From assembly GCF_025685655.1 (NCBI RefSeq), contig NZ_JAGSYG010000005.1, positions 186,001-250,000 on the forward strand: a stretch of DNA of 64,000 bases. Direction: 5' to 3'. The notes beneath the pieces were generated by a model. The model was not told where the DNA came from. It made no database searches and worked only from the letters and a program-made list of their open reading frames with translations. The stretch is from Acidicapsa ligni (GTDB lineage: Bacteria > Acidobacteriota > Terriglobia > Terriglobales > Acidobacteriaceae). Of this stretch, positions 26,739-35,691 are shown piece after piece. A program made the position numbers and the translations under genes. Numbering within the stretch: the first letter of the stretch is position 1; the number at the start of each line of letters is the position of its first letter.

Positions 26739-27398
26739 CTAGCGTTTTGCTCCACCGGGTGGTGGGGGCATGGGCGGCTGTGCCGAGATCATCCGCGTCA
26801 GCTCCAGGAAGGTCATGCGCAATTCAAAAAGCACGGTGTCGAGGGTGCGCTGTTCCTGGGCGGAGAGATTGCCTGCTGTTTTGTCGAGCACGACGTCGAG
26901 CAGATCAATCGTCTGCCGAGCGCCGAGAATGTCGATGCGAGGCCGCTGTCCTTCCGGGGTTCCTGCGCCCATCTGCATCATGGCCGAGAGGTAGAGCTGC
27001 TGGACGAGGTGTTCGAAACCGATGTTTTCAGGAGCGGGAGCGCCGGGATTCTGCGCGCGTACGAGATCGTTCAAGCGCTCTGCGGCCTGGTCGTAAGCTA
27101 CTTTCTGAAAGCGCGACTCCTCTGCCGTTGGTACGGGGGGAAGATCGGCGTCGACATCCTCGACATTGTCGGTATTGTCGATCTCTTCAATGGCTTCGTC
27201 TGCCACGGCGATCGGGGTCTGCTGGGGAAGGGGCTCAACCAGCGTCAGGCGCGGGCCGTTGGAGGCGGCTGGTTTGGTTGCGGGTTCCGGAACAGCGGCG
27301 ACGGGGGTGGTTTCTTCGGAATTAACAGGCTCGGATGCTTCTTCATCGCCACGGAATTTGCGGCGGTCGACAACGGTGAACTTCGGTGTATCGCTCAT
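26739..27398 (-). CDS. DUF1844 domain-containing protein
   Basis: A 219-residue protein starting MSDTPKFTVVDRRKFRGDEE at the ATG 27398, which has a purine-rich GGAAAGAAG upstream; an earlier ATG at 27434 falls against the upstream gene. The first 110 residues are acidic and Pro/Val-rich, probably disordered. DUF1844 occupies about 130-215, with FEHLVQQLYLSAMMQMGAGT and IDILGARQTIDLLDVVLDKT. This small family is widespread in acidobacteria and related phyla with no known function. The position between ygfZ and the PhnP-like gene with tiny gaps indicates one transcript with ribF. Confidence 0.88.
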   Translation of the reverse strand: MSDTPKFTVVDRRKFRGDEEASEPVNSEETTPVAAVPEPATKPAASNGPRLTLVEPLPQQTPIAVADEAIEEIDNTDNVEDVDADLPPVPTAEESRFQKVAYDQAAERLNDLVRAQNPGAPAPENIGFEHLVQQLYLSAMMQMGAGTPEGQRPRIDILGARQTIDLLDVVLDKTAGNLSAQEQRTLDTVLFELRMTFLELTRMISAQPPMPPPPGGAKR

Positions 27399-27418
27399 GA
27401 TCTTCTTTCCTGCAGCTC

Positions 27419-28564
27419 TTAGACTGCGTTCCATTGCGGAGTTGTATTCAAAATTCTGGCGCTTCCGCCCGGATAAACCAGCGGTTTTCTGCCCACCTCA
27501 GCTTCGGCACGAATCATCCCGATTGCAAAGACCCGCAATCCGGCCTCAAGTTGCACGGAGGCGACGCTGGTGATCGTTCCTATGGGTTTGATATCGGCAG
27601 CATTGCCGGCGATTCGTAGTTCGGTCCCGGGCGCGGGAAGATTTCCAGGGATCTCCGGTGTTAATTCAAGGGAGCGTAAATGCCGATGTACCTGGCCGCG
27701 GGATCGGATGCGTTCGACGATCTCCTGGCCGAGGTAGCAGCCCTTGGTGAAGTTGAGCGCGCGTTCCTGGGATGTTTCCTGCGCAAGATCGCGGCTCTGA
27801 ATGTCGATTCCGTAGGCTGGAATGCCCTCGATTATGCGCAGTTTTTCGAGTGAAGCTGCTCCGACGGGGCTGGCTCCAGCGGCTACGATCGCGTTCCAGA
27901 CAGCCGGGAGCTGGGCGGTGGCAACCCAAATGGCATAATGCGGAACTGCCGTTCCGTAACCGCGAAAGATGCGGACGGGGATGCCGGCGATTTCGCCGGT
28001 TGAGCTCGAAAGAGACGCTGGCAGCGCGGCGATTCCTAGCCTGGTGATTCCTAGCTGGGCGAATACTTTTTCGGCCAGGGGGCCGGTTAGCTGCAAGGCC
28101 GATTCGTCTTCGAGGGGAACCAGTTCGACGTCATCCATGATGATGAATTTGTCGAGATGGGCGAGCAGCGCTTCGGACTGTTCTGCTGTGACTTCCAGCT
28201 CCACGGCATCGCCATCCCGCCAGACATACAGATCGCCCTGGATACGCCCCTGGGCATTCAAAACAAGGTTGTAGGCGCCCGTGTTGTCGGGCAGTGTTTC
28301 GACCGCGTTGGTGACCATGCCACTGAGCCAGCGGAAGCGATCTTCGCCGCGAATCGCAATTCGCCGCAGCCAGCCGAGGTCGTGTACGGCTGCTCCGGTC
28401 AGCAGCGCTCTTGTTTCCGCCTCTGGCGCGTCCAACAAGCCAGGCGTAAGCGTTCCCAGGTAGGGGAGCAAAGTCGAAGATTCGGCGAAAGCGGTTCCGG
28501 CTGTGGCCAGGTATTCGGCCAGCGGAGTGGCCGGGATTGCAGTCGCCAGAACGGGTTCAGTCAT
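27419..28564 (-). CDS. ygfZ: Folate-binding protein YgfZ (GcvT-like, Fe-S cluster maintenance)
   Basis: A 381-residue homologue of the T-protein of glycine cleavage that binds folate and supports iron-sulfur enzymes such as MiaB. The diagnostic motif K-G-C-Y-x-G-Q-E is present (FTKGCYLGQEIVERIRSRGQ). The GcvT N-terminal fold begins around LLTGAAVHDLGWLRRIAIRG. ATG 28564 (MTEPVLATAIPATPLAEYL) is preferred to one 16 codons upstream, which reaches into the divergent promoter region. It is the first gene of a four-gene minus-strand run ending with ribF. Confidence 0.9.
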   Translation of the reverse strand: MTEPVLATAIPATPLAEYLATAGTAFAESSTLLPYLGTLTPGLLDAPEAETRALLTGAAVHDLGWLRRIAIRGEDRFRWLSGMVTNAVETLPDNTGAYNLVLNAQGRIQGDLYVWRDGDAVELEVTAEQSEALLAHLDKFIIMDDVELVPLEDESALQLTGPLAEKVFAQLGITRLGIAALPASLSSSTGEIAGIPVRIFRGYGTAVPHYAIWVATAQLPAVWNAIVAAGASPVGAASLEKLRIIEGIPAYGIDIQSRDLAQETSQERALNFTKGCYLGQEIVERIRSRGQVHRHLRSLELTPEIPGNLPAPGTELRIAGNAADIKPIGTITSVASVQLEAGLRVFAIGMIRAEAEVGRKPLVYPGGSARILNTTPQWNAV

Positions 28565-28726
28565 TGGTCGCTCACCAGCGGCGGGCATGAATTCCAGTGT
28601 TTTGGAGAGCATACCGCCAACCTTGATTATAGCCTTGGGGTATATTTCGAGTTAAGGCGGCGAGTGCCGCTATCCGTGGCAAAGCAGGCAGGCGCGGCGG
28701 ACAGGGAAGTTTACTTTGGAGAGAGA

Positions 28727-30361
28727 ATGACGCAGTTGCATTCACTGAAATACTCCGGTCGCATGGGCCGGATGGTTCCTGTACTTCCGATTTTCGCTGC
28801 GCTGGTGCTTTCTTCAACTTGCCTTTGGGCGCAGCAGGCGGCGAGGCCGTCTCAGACTGCCCAGTCCTCCTCATCCAAGTCATCTCCATCCGCGTCATCC
28901 CAATCCTCTGGGCAAGCTCCTGCGGCTAAGCCTCCGGCGGAGACGCATATTACGCCGGAGCAGGCTAAAGAGCTTTTCAGCAGTGTGGACGAACTGACCA
29001 AATTTGCTTCAGAAGAGACGGGTCTGCCTATACGCAGCCAGGTGAAACGCACGCTCACGACGCGCGTTGCAGTTGAAAAATATCTGCTCGATAAAATGGA
29101 CGACGATGAAGATGCCAAGCGGATGCAGCGTGGCGAAATCGTGCTGAAAAAGTTCGGCCTGCTCGATCGTGATTTTGATCTCAAGCCATTCATGCTGTCC
29201 CTGCTCAAGGAACAGATCGCGGGCTACTACGACTCCAAAACGAAGACTGTCTATCTGCTCGACTGGATCGATCCGGAGACGCAGAAACCGGTGCTTGTTC
29301 ACGAACTGACCCACGCGTTGCAGGATCAGCATACGGACATCGAGAAGTGGGGCGATCAGACGCCTTCCGATCTCTCTCACAATGCAGCCGAGGACAACGA
29401 TCATCTTGAAAAAGATGAGATGGATACGGCTCGCACTGCTGTGCTCGAAGGCCAGGCGATGGCTGTCTTCTTCGATTACTCGCTCAAGCCCAGCGGCCGC
29501 AGCATAATCAAGAATCCAGAAGTCATTCAGGAGTTACAGGATCAGTCTGATGGCTCGGATGATTCGCCGGTGCTGGCTCGAGCACCTTTGCTGCTGAGTG
29601 AGTCGCTGCTATTTCCGTACAAAGATGGACTTGGTTTCGAGCAGGATGTGTGGATGGACAAGGGGCGCAAGGCGGCTTTTGCGGGAGTGTTGGATCGCCC
29701 GCCATCGTCGAGCTGGGAGATCATGAATCCGCGCAATTACGAGCAGGCGAAGCAGCCTTCTGTCCTCATTCTGCCGGATATTCATCCGCTGCTGGATGGT
29801 CGATACAAGCCTTACGATGTTGGCCAGGTGGGCCAGTTGGACCTGCGCATTCTGGCGCAGATCTTTGGCGGTGAAGCGGCTGCACGCGAGCTTACGCCAG
29901 CATGGGATGGCGGTATCTATTGGGCAGGGCAGGCGAAAAGCGCGAAGACCGCTGCGGAGCAGGCGTCCACGAAGTCGATTGCGCTGTTCTATCTCTCGGC
30001 GTGGAAAAGCCCGGCATCGGCGCAGGCTTTCGCGCGCATGTATGCGGAAGAACTAGGGCGCAAGTACTCCGGCGTGAAATTGGATACTACGGACAAGGCT
30101 CCTGCATCCGAGGATGGCGATGAGGTTATCTACTCGACCGATGAGGGGCCAGTGGTTATCACGGTGCGCGGCAAGTATGTCTTTGTCTCGGAAAGCTTCG
30201 ATCTTGGAACGGCGCGCAAATTAGCAGGATTGCTCATCGATGGGCAGGGCACGGGCGAGATACGAACGGCGCAATTCTCAATACCAAAATCAGGACTCTC
30301 AACGAGCTGGGTAAGCTTTTTGCACTCCTGCGGAATGATGAAAGCTGCTATACCTCGCTAG
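28727..30361 (+). CDS. Secreted HExxH metallopeptidase-like protein
   Basis: A 544-residue protein from the ATG 28727, preceded by GGAGAG. A signal peptide covers residues 1-36 (VPVLPIFAALVLSSTCLWA, then QQ), followed by a Ser-rich linker to about 70. The zinc-binding motif is His192-Glu193-Leu-Thr-His196 in VHELTHALQDQH, and Glu241 in VLEGQAMAVFF is well placed as a third ligand, as in gluzincins. The rest (300-544) is conserved-looking but unknown to me. A periplasmic or surface protease is the likely role; the substrate is unknown. The reading frame is open upstream to 28157, but that part overlaps ygfZ on the other strand and is not coding. Confidence 0.8.
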   Translation: MTQLHSLKYSGRMGRMVPVLPIFAALVLSSTCLWAQQAARPSQTAQSSSSKSSPSASSQSSGQAPAAKPPAETHITPEQAKELFSSVDELTKFASEETGLPIRSQVKRTLTTRVAVEKYLLDKMDDDEDAKRMQRGEIVLKKFGLLDRDFDLKPFMLSLLKEQIAGYYDSKTKTVYLLDWIDPETQKPVLVHELTHALQDQHTDIEKWGDQTPSDLSHNAAEDNDHLEKDEMDTARTAVLEGQAMAVFFDYSLKPSGRSIIKNPEVIQELQDQSDGSDDSPVLARAPLLLSESLLFPYKDGLGFEQDVWMDKGRKAAFAGVLDRPPSSSWEIMNPRNYEQAKQPSVLILPDIHPLLDGRYKPYDVGQVGQLDLRILAQIFGGEAAARELTPAWDGGIYWAGQAKSAKTAAEQASTKSIALFYLSAWKSPASAQAFARMYAEELGRKYSGVKLDTTDKAPASEDGDEVIYSTDEGPVVITVRGKYVFVSESFDLGTARKLAGLLIDGQGTGEIRTAQFSIPKSGLSTSWVSFLHSCGMMKAAIPR

Positions 30362-30389
30362 GAGTACAGAGGGCTAATCGTGCAACGGA

Positions 30390-31970
30390 CTAGACTGTCT
30401 GCTTGTCTGCGGCCTTGCTTGCCAGTAGTGTCAGGAGATCGTTTGCCGGGACAGGCTCACCAAAATGCCAGCCCTGGGCAAGGATTTTCTGATCGAGAGC
30501 AGCGAAGTAATTCGACTGCTCTGCGCGCTCGACGCCTTCGACTACTACTTTGAGATGCAACGTCTCTGCCATCGCGAGTATCTGCGGCACAATTGCCGCT
30601 GTGAGCGAGTCGGTGCCAATGGCATCCGTAAATACACGGTCGATCTTGATTGCATCCACGGCGAGCTCGTTCAGGTAAGCGAGGCTTGAGTATCCGGTGC
30701 CAAAGTCGTCGATATAAAATTCATGTCCCAACTCGCGCAGCTTGCTGATGGAGGAGATGGCCAGCTTGCGATTGGCGGTAGAGCGCTCGGTCAGTTCGAG
30801 ACTGATACTGCGCGCAGGGATTTTATGTTTACGCAGCAGCTTCTCTAACATTGGAACGAAATGTGGATCGGCGAGATCGGCTGCGGCGATATTGACATTG
30901 ATATGAAAGTCGGGATCGGAGCGCAGTAGTTCGCCCAACTCCGAAACTACGAGGCGCAGAATTACGCGCGTCAATTTTTCGATGAAGCCTAGCTCTTCCG
31001 CAGCGGCAATAAAAACATCCGGGCGCACGTATTGCCCGTCTTCATTCGTCCAGCGCGCGAGTGCCTCGGCGCCCAGCACTTGCCCTGTCCTCACATCCAC
31101 AATCGGCTGATAAACGACGCTTAACAAATTGAGCCGAAGAGCTCGCTGCAACTGTGTAGACAGGCTGCGTTTGCTCGGTTGCAACAGCAACGTAAAACTG
31201 ACCGCGAGGCCAGCCAGAGCGCCGATAAACACAAATCCTTTAATCGTTGAGCTATTTAAAGACCATGCATCCTGCAGGGTAATTCCAGTCACCATGCAGG
31301 GTGCGAGTTGTCTTGAACAGCGTGCGACGTAAAAGGTGTTTCCTTTCAATACTTCTTTTTCTTCAAGAATCTCTGCATCGCTTATTTTCAGCGGAGCACC
31401 GGCTGTACGCAGCACCTGGTTTGTCGCGCGGTTGGTTAATGTTGTCGTGTAAATCATGGGCGGTTCCTGCAAGTGTTCAAAGGCCTCGCGGGATGCTACG
31501 AAATCCGCTTCACCCGATTCGGTGATGTCCGCAGTCATGCCGGATGTGCCAAGGATGGGCGTATTCAGCCAGATACTGCGTCCGCTCGGTGTAACGATAG
31601 CGGGCTTTGATTTTTTAATTGGCGGACTGATCCGGCCCCTCATCGAGGTGCAGTAAATATATCCATCTCGAACTCTGCCAATATCTTTTACCAGGTGTCC
31701 ATTGAAGACCAGAGTGCGAAGGCGGGAGATATCTTCATCCGAGCAAAAGGGGTAAGGCGATGCATTGACTGAATCGAGAGTGGTATTGATCTCGTTCATA
31801 AATGCTTCGGCATGGGCGATGAGATGCGTGGCGTAACGGGCAAGCCTGACTTCAGTGACCTTGAACGCAACCACACTGCCAATCACCAGGCCAATCGCGG
31901 CGCACAGGAGTGTAACTCCTACTGTATGGAGAATGCTGACAAGCATGTGCTGCTGCGACTTGCGCTTCAT
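30390..31970 (-). CDS. Cyclic-di-GMP phosphodiesterase with periplasmic CSS-motif sensor (CSS-EAL), copy with intact active site
   Basis: A 526-residue inner-membrane protein. Helices at about 11-36 and 236-260 bracket a periplasmic CSS-motif domain with Cys76 (YPFCSDED) and Cys107 (YIYCTS). The cytoplasmic EAL domain (about 275-515) keeps every catalytic landmark: EALARW, HINVNIAAADL, LELTERS, IDDFGTGYSSL, IKIDRVF and VVVEGVE. In E. coli PdeC-like proteins the CSS cysteines form a disulfide that controls the EAL domain, so redox control from the periplasm is expected. Its ATG overlaps the stop of the upstream homologous gene by 4 bp. Confidence 0.92.
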   Translation of the reverse strand: MKRKSQQHMLVSILHTVGVTLLCAAIGLVIGSVVAFKVTEVRLARYATHLIAHAEAFMNEINTTLDSVNASPYPFCSDEDISRLRTLVFNGHLVKDIGRVRDGYIYCTSMRGRISPPIKKSKPAIVTPSGRSIWLNTPILGTSGMTADITESGEADFVASREAFEHLQEPPMIYTTTLTNRATNQVLRTAGAPLKISDAEILEEKEVLKGNTFYVARCSRQLAPCMVTGITLQDAWSLNSSTIKGFVFIGALAGLAVSFTLLLQPSKRSLSTQLQRALRLNLLSVVYQPIVDVRTGQVLGAEALARWTNEDGQYVRPDVFIAAAEELGFIEKLTRVILRLVVSELGELLRSDPDFHINVNIAAADLADPHFVPMLEKLLRKHKIPARSISLELTERSTANRKLAISSISKLRELGHEFYIDDFGTGYSSLAYLNELAVDAIKIDRVFTDAIGTDSLTAAIVPQILAMAETLHLKVVVEGVERAEQSNYFAALDQKILAQGWHFGEPVPANDLLTLLASKAADKQTV

Positions 31971-33535
31971 TCAGACCTCTCCGTACACAGATAACGAAGA
32001 CTACGAGCGGGTACAGGTAGTCCGAGGAACCAACCCTGCCCGAGGATATGAGGATCTCCGCCGGCGAAATAGGTAACCTGGCCTTCTCTTTCAATTCCCT
32101 GTACGACGACGCTCAGGTTCAGTGCTTTTGCCAAGGCAAGGATCTGGGGAACGATCGATGCTGTTACCGAGTCTGTTCCGATGGTTGCGATAAAAGACCG
32201 ATTGACCTTGATTCCATCGACATTCAGCTCGCTGAGATACGCAAGATTTGAATAGCCGGTACCGAAGTCGTCGATAAAGATAGCATGGCCCCGTTCGCGC
32301 AGACGCCGTATCGACGCTACGGCTACTTCACGATCCGAGGTCGCACGCTCTGTGAGCTCAAAAGTAATGTTGGATGGAGAGATCGACGTGTCCTGAAGCA
32401 TCTCATCGAGCAGGATCAACAATCTTGGATCGGCCAGATCGGATGGTGCGAGGTTGATGTGCAAACGGAATGCGGGATTGCTTTCAAGCAGTGGGCGCAA
32501 CTCCTGCAATGCACGGTTGACTACGAATCGCGTGATCTCGCTTACGAAACCTTCTTCTTCGGCCAGGGCAATAATAATCTCGGGACGCACGCTGTCGCCG
32601 TCCTCATCCGTCCACCGCGCGAGGGCCTCGGCGCCGACGATCCGATGGGTGTGCAACTCGACGATGGGCTGGTAAACGACGGAGAGATTTCCCTTGAGGA
32701 TGGCTCGCTTGAGTTGACTGGTGTGGCTACGTCTTCTGCGGCCGGCAAATAGAATTACAACTCCACAGGATGTACCGGCGATTAATCCGGTAACGATGTA
32801 AATCACGAGCAGTATGCGATTGTTCTGCCATACGTCCGCTTCGCGAATGTAAGTGACTGCGCAGATCTGATAACGATTTGTGCACCGAGCGAGATAGAGT
32901 GTGCCATCCACGGAGAGCACTTTTCGAGTGCTTAACAACTCAGGCGGAAAAGAGAAGTGTTCTCCCCTTGTGGGTATGAAGGCGTGGGTGGAGCGGTCGA
33001 TCAAGCCGATTGAGTAATGTATCGGGCCCTGCGAAAATTCAGCGAAAGTATCGGGACTGACGACGACATTTGCTTGCCCGTACGTGATGATTTCGCCACG
33101 TCCTCCGCTTGGCACAATCAACGGATAATTATTAAAAATCACCGAATTGCGAGGGCCGTGGATGCTCGGCTTGAGCAGGGGGTGTGGAGTGGCAAGGTTA
33201 CCTGTGGTTGCGGAGCAAACGAACGAGTTCTCATGGATGCGGCCCACGTCTTTGAGGAACTGAGCCGCAAAGGTCAGCTTGCGAAAAAATGTGATCTCGT
33301 CATTCGAGCAGGGAGGATAAGGGGAGTGATTGGCACTGGTGAGGGTAGAGGATATTTCGGAGGCAACCTCTTCGGCATGTTGTTCGAGCTGCTCTCCGTA
33401 ATTGGCTAAATGGGCCTCGACGGTGCGCAGGATCGACTGTCGGCCGACTAGAAATCCAGCCAGGGTGCCGAGCGCAACGACCGCAATAAACAGCCATGTG
33501 CGGTTGAATCGCGCTAGACTGCGGGCGGTTACCAT
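31967..33535 (-). CDS. CSS-EAL protein, second copy with altered catalytic residues
   Basis: A 522-residue protein from ATG 33535 (MVTARSLARFNRTWLF); a longer frame to 33649 has no signal of coding. Layout equals the neighbour: helix at 13-31, CSS domain with Cys76 (YPPCSNDE) and Cys107 (SFVCSA) at the same residue numbers, second helix at about 245-265, then an EAL domain. EALARW, HINLAPSDL, FELTERA and IDDFGTGYSNL are intact. However, the usual EGVE motif reads VVVQGIE and KID reads KVN, so the Glu commonly assigned as general base is Gln. It may bind c-di-GMP without cutting it. First gene of a two-gene transcript. Confidence 0.9.
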   Translation of the reverse strand: MVTARSLARFNRTWLFIAVVALGTLAGFLVGRQSILRTVEAHLANYGEQLEQHAEEVASEISSTLTSANHSPYPPCSNDEITFFRKLTFAAQFLKDVGRIHENSFVCSATTGNLATPHPLLKPSIHGPRNSVIFNNYPLIVPSGGRGEIITYGQANVVVSPDTFAEFSQGPIHYSIGLIDRSTHAFIPTRGEHFSFPPELLSTRKVLSVDGTLYLARCTNRYQICAVTYIREADVWQNNRILLVIYIVTGLIAGTSCGVVILFAGRRRRSHTSQLKRAILKGNLSVVYQPIVELHTHRIVGAEALARWTDEDGDSVRPEIIIALAEEEGFVSEITRFVVNRALQELRPLLESNPAFRLHINLAPSDLADPRLLILLDEMLQDTSISPSNITFELTERATSDREVAVASIRRLRERGHAIFIDDFGTGYSNLAYLSELNVDGIKVNRSFIATIGTDSVTASIVPQILALAKALNLSVVVQGIEREGQVTYFAGGDPHILGQGWFLGLPVPARSLRYLCTERSE

Positions 33536-33854
33536 AGATCTCTTTTCATCAAAACCTGCGTGCCATGTGTGGGTAGCTAAAAAGGATGCTACCGAACCTT
33601 TTTCAATTTGTAACGGTCTGAGCCAGCTTCGCGCCGGGTACGCGTCCAACCGTTTCCGCGGATTTTTATATCAATGTTTGTACTTGTTTCCGCGCACTTT
33701 TGCCAGAGTCTATCGCATTCATGGTCGCTTCATGAGTAAATCGCAGCAGGGAAACGGTCCGAGGCATCTGTCATGCAACCGTAACCCGGTATACTTAGAG
33801 GTTTGGTAGCACTATTTTGTTCGAGTTCTGATCGACAATCTGGGAGAGCATCGC
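33536..33854. other. Divergent intergenic region between CSS-EAL pair and mtnP
   Basis: This 319-bp gap separates divergent genes and should hold promoters for both. One plus-strand candidate is listed separately. No open frame with protein-like composition and no RNA fold I recognise was found. Confidence 0.6.
33768..33795 (+). promoter_or_regulatory. Candidate sigma-70 promoter of the mtnP operon
   Basis: CTGTCA (33768-33773) lies 16 bp before TATACT (33790-33795). The TTG start of mtnP is 60 bp further on, with GGGAGA just before it. Confidence 0.45.
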
Positions 33855-34718
33855 TTGCAAAAAGCAGAAATCGGCATCATCGGCGGCAGTGGTTTATATT
33901 CCATGCCCGGGCTTAAGGATATTCGCGAAGAGTCAATAGAGACTCCATACGGCGCACCATCGGACAGCTTTATTCTGGGAAACCTTGAAGGACGCAAAGT
34001 TGCCTTCCTGGCCCGGCATGGGCGCGGTCACAAGCTGCTGCCGTCGGAGCTGAACTTCCGTGCGAACATCTACGCCATGAAACTGCTGGGCGTCGATCGG
34101 ATCATCTCAGTGTCTGCCGTGGGCTCTTTGAAGGAAGAGCACAAGCCGACCGACTTTGTAATTCCGGACCAGTTCATCGATCGCACTTTTCTGCGCACGT
34201 CTACGTTCTTCGGCAATGGAGTCGTGGGCCATGTAGCCTTTGGAGACCCGATCTGCGCGACTGTCGCTGAGGCTGCCACATCTGCGTGCGCAAGCATTGG
34301 AGTCGTGGGCAAACGCGGCGGCACCTATGTGTGCATTGAAGGCCCACAGTTCTCGACCAAGGCCGAATCGAACCTCTATAGAAGCTGGGATGCCGATGTC
34401 GTGGGCATGACCAATCTGCAGGAGGCCAAGCTCGCGCGCGAAGCGGAGATCTGCTATGCAACCGTGGCCATGGTTACCGACTACGATTGCTGGCATCCGA
34501 ATCACGATTCGGTCACTGTGGATCAAATCGTCGCGGTGCTGCATCAGAATGCGGAGAACGCTGCTAAAGTTGTTCGGGCGACAGTGGCCGCTTTGCCGGT
34601 AGAGCGCACTTGCGGCTGTGCGTCCGCGGCTAAATATGCGATCCTGACTCAACCCTCCGCAATCCCCGCCGAGGCAAAAGAACGATTGAAGTTACTCTTC
34701 GGAAAGTACATGGCATAA
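33855..34718 (+). CDS. mtnP: S-methyl-5'-thioadenosine phosphorylase
   Basis: A 287-residue purine phosphorylase that splits methylthioadenosine, a by-product of polyamine and quorum-signal synthesis, into adenine and methylthioribose-1-phosphate. Phosphate-site motifs [13 protein letters not shown] (residues 7-19) and ARHGRGH, and the base-site block [16 protein letters not shown] and [18 protein letters not shown], are typical of the MTAP branch. The start is a TTG with GGGAGA 7 nt upstream; no ATG precedes the first strand. The PfkB kinase gene starts one base after its stop. Confidence 0.93.
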   Translation: MQKAEIGIIGGSGLYSMPGLKDIREESIETPYGAPSDSFILGNLEGRKVAFLARHGRGHKLLPSELNFRANIYAMKLLGVDRIISVSAVGSLKEEHKPTDFVIPDQFIDRTFLRTSTFFGNGVVGHVAFGDPICATVAEAATSACASIGVVGKRGGTYVCIEGPQFSTKAESNLYRSWDADVVGMTNLQEAKLAREAEICYATVAMVTDYDCWHPNHDSVTVDQIVAVLHQNAENAAKVVRATVAALPVERTCGCASAAKYAILTQPSAIPAEAKERLKLLFGKYMA

Positions 34719-34719
34719 C

Positions 34720-35655
34720 ATGGCGATAACTGTCGTAGGCAGCGTTGCATTTGATTCAGTAAGCACTCCGTCCGGAAGCTACGAGCGTCAGCTCGCCGGT
34801 GCGGCAACGTACTTTTCATTGGCCGCAAGTTACTTCACGGATGTGCGTGTGGTTGCCGTGGTTGGCGAAGACTTCACCGCAAAAGAACAGGCCGTTTTTG
34901 ACGCACGCGGTATCGACACGCGCGGCATTGAGCATGCTTCGGGCAAGAGCTTTTTCTGGGCTGGCTCTTATCATGACAATCTGAATGAAGCCAAGACACT
35001 TCAGACGGATCTGAATGTTTTTGGTGCGTTTGCGCCCAAGATTCCCGAGGCCTATCAGGACTCTCAATTTCTTTTCCTCGCCAACATCGATCCAGTGCTG
35101 CAAAAACGGGTTCGCGACGCCATGCCCCAGGTCAAACTGGTGGGCGGCGACACCATGAATTACTGGATCAACGATCATCGCGAGAACCTGCTGAAGACGC
35201 TCAAGGGCGTCGATATTCTGCTTATCAACGACACTGAAACCAAGCTGCTCGCTGAGAATAAAAATCCGGTCAAGGCTGCTCACGATGTTCTCGGCCTTGG
35301 ACCTAAGGCGCTGGTAGTAAAGCACGGCGAATACGGCGCAACGGCATTCTTTGGCAGCAGCATCTTCGCCAAAGATAAACACGCCAAGCATCATCCCTTC
35401 CGCGCGCCAGCATTGCCGCTTGCGGAAGTTGTCGATCCCACTGGCGCAGGCGACAGCTTTGCAGGCGGATTTTTCGGCTATATCGCATCGCAGCCGGAAC
35501 TGACGCCATCTGTTTTCCGCCGGGCAATGTTCTACGGTGGCGTGATGGGTTCGTTCGCAGTCGAACGCTTTGGTACGGAGCGCATGCAGCAGCTTTCGCG
35601 CGAAGAGATCGAATCGCGCTTTGCACTGTTCCGCGAACTGACGCACCTCGACTAA
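34720..35655 (+). CDS. PfkB family carbohydrate/nucleoside kinase
   Basis: A 311-residue ribokinase-fold kinase. The glycine-rich entry strand is ITVVGSVAFDSV and the ATP and catalytic signature is DPTGAGDSFAGGFFGYIA near residue 243, with the catalytic Asp present. The N-terminal PfkB signature is shortened (GAATYFSLAASYFTDVRVVA). Its start is one base after mtnP, which points to a shared pathway; phosphorylation of a nucleoside or pentose made in purine salvage is plausible, but methylthioribose kinases are of a different fold, so the substrate stays open. Confidence 0.87.
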   Translation: MAITVVGSVAFDSVSTPSGSYERQLAGAATYFSLAASYFTDVRVVAVVGEDFTAKEQAVFDARGIDTRGIEHASGKSFFWAGSYHDNLNEAKTLQTDLNVFGAFAPKIPEAYQDSQFLFLANIDPVLQKRVRDAMPQVKLVGGDTMNYWINDHRENLLKTLKGVDILLINDTETKLLAENKNPVKAAHDVLGLGPKALVVKHGEYGATAFFGSSIFAKDKHAKHHPFRAPALPLAEVVDPTGAGDSFAGGFFGYIASQPELTPSVFRRAMFYGGVMGSFAVERFGTERMQQLSREEIESRFALFRELTHLD

Positions 35656-35691
35656 CGTATGACTGCACGATTGATTGCCTAAGTGAGCAGC

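Noticed and set aside
28157..28726. In-frame upstream extension of the HExxH protein
   Set aside because: It overlaps ygfZ on the opposite strand; the ATG at 28727 has a ribosome-binding site and begins a signal peptide.
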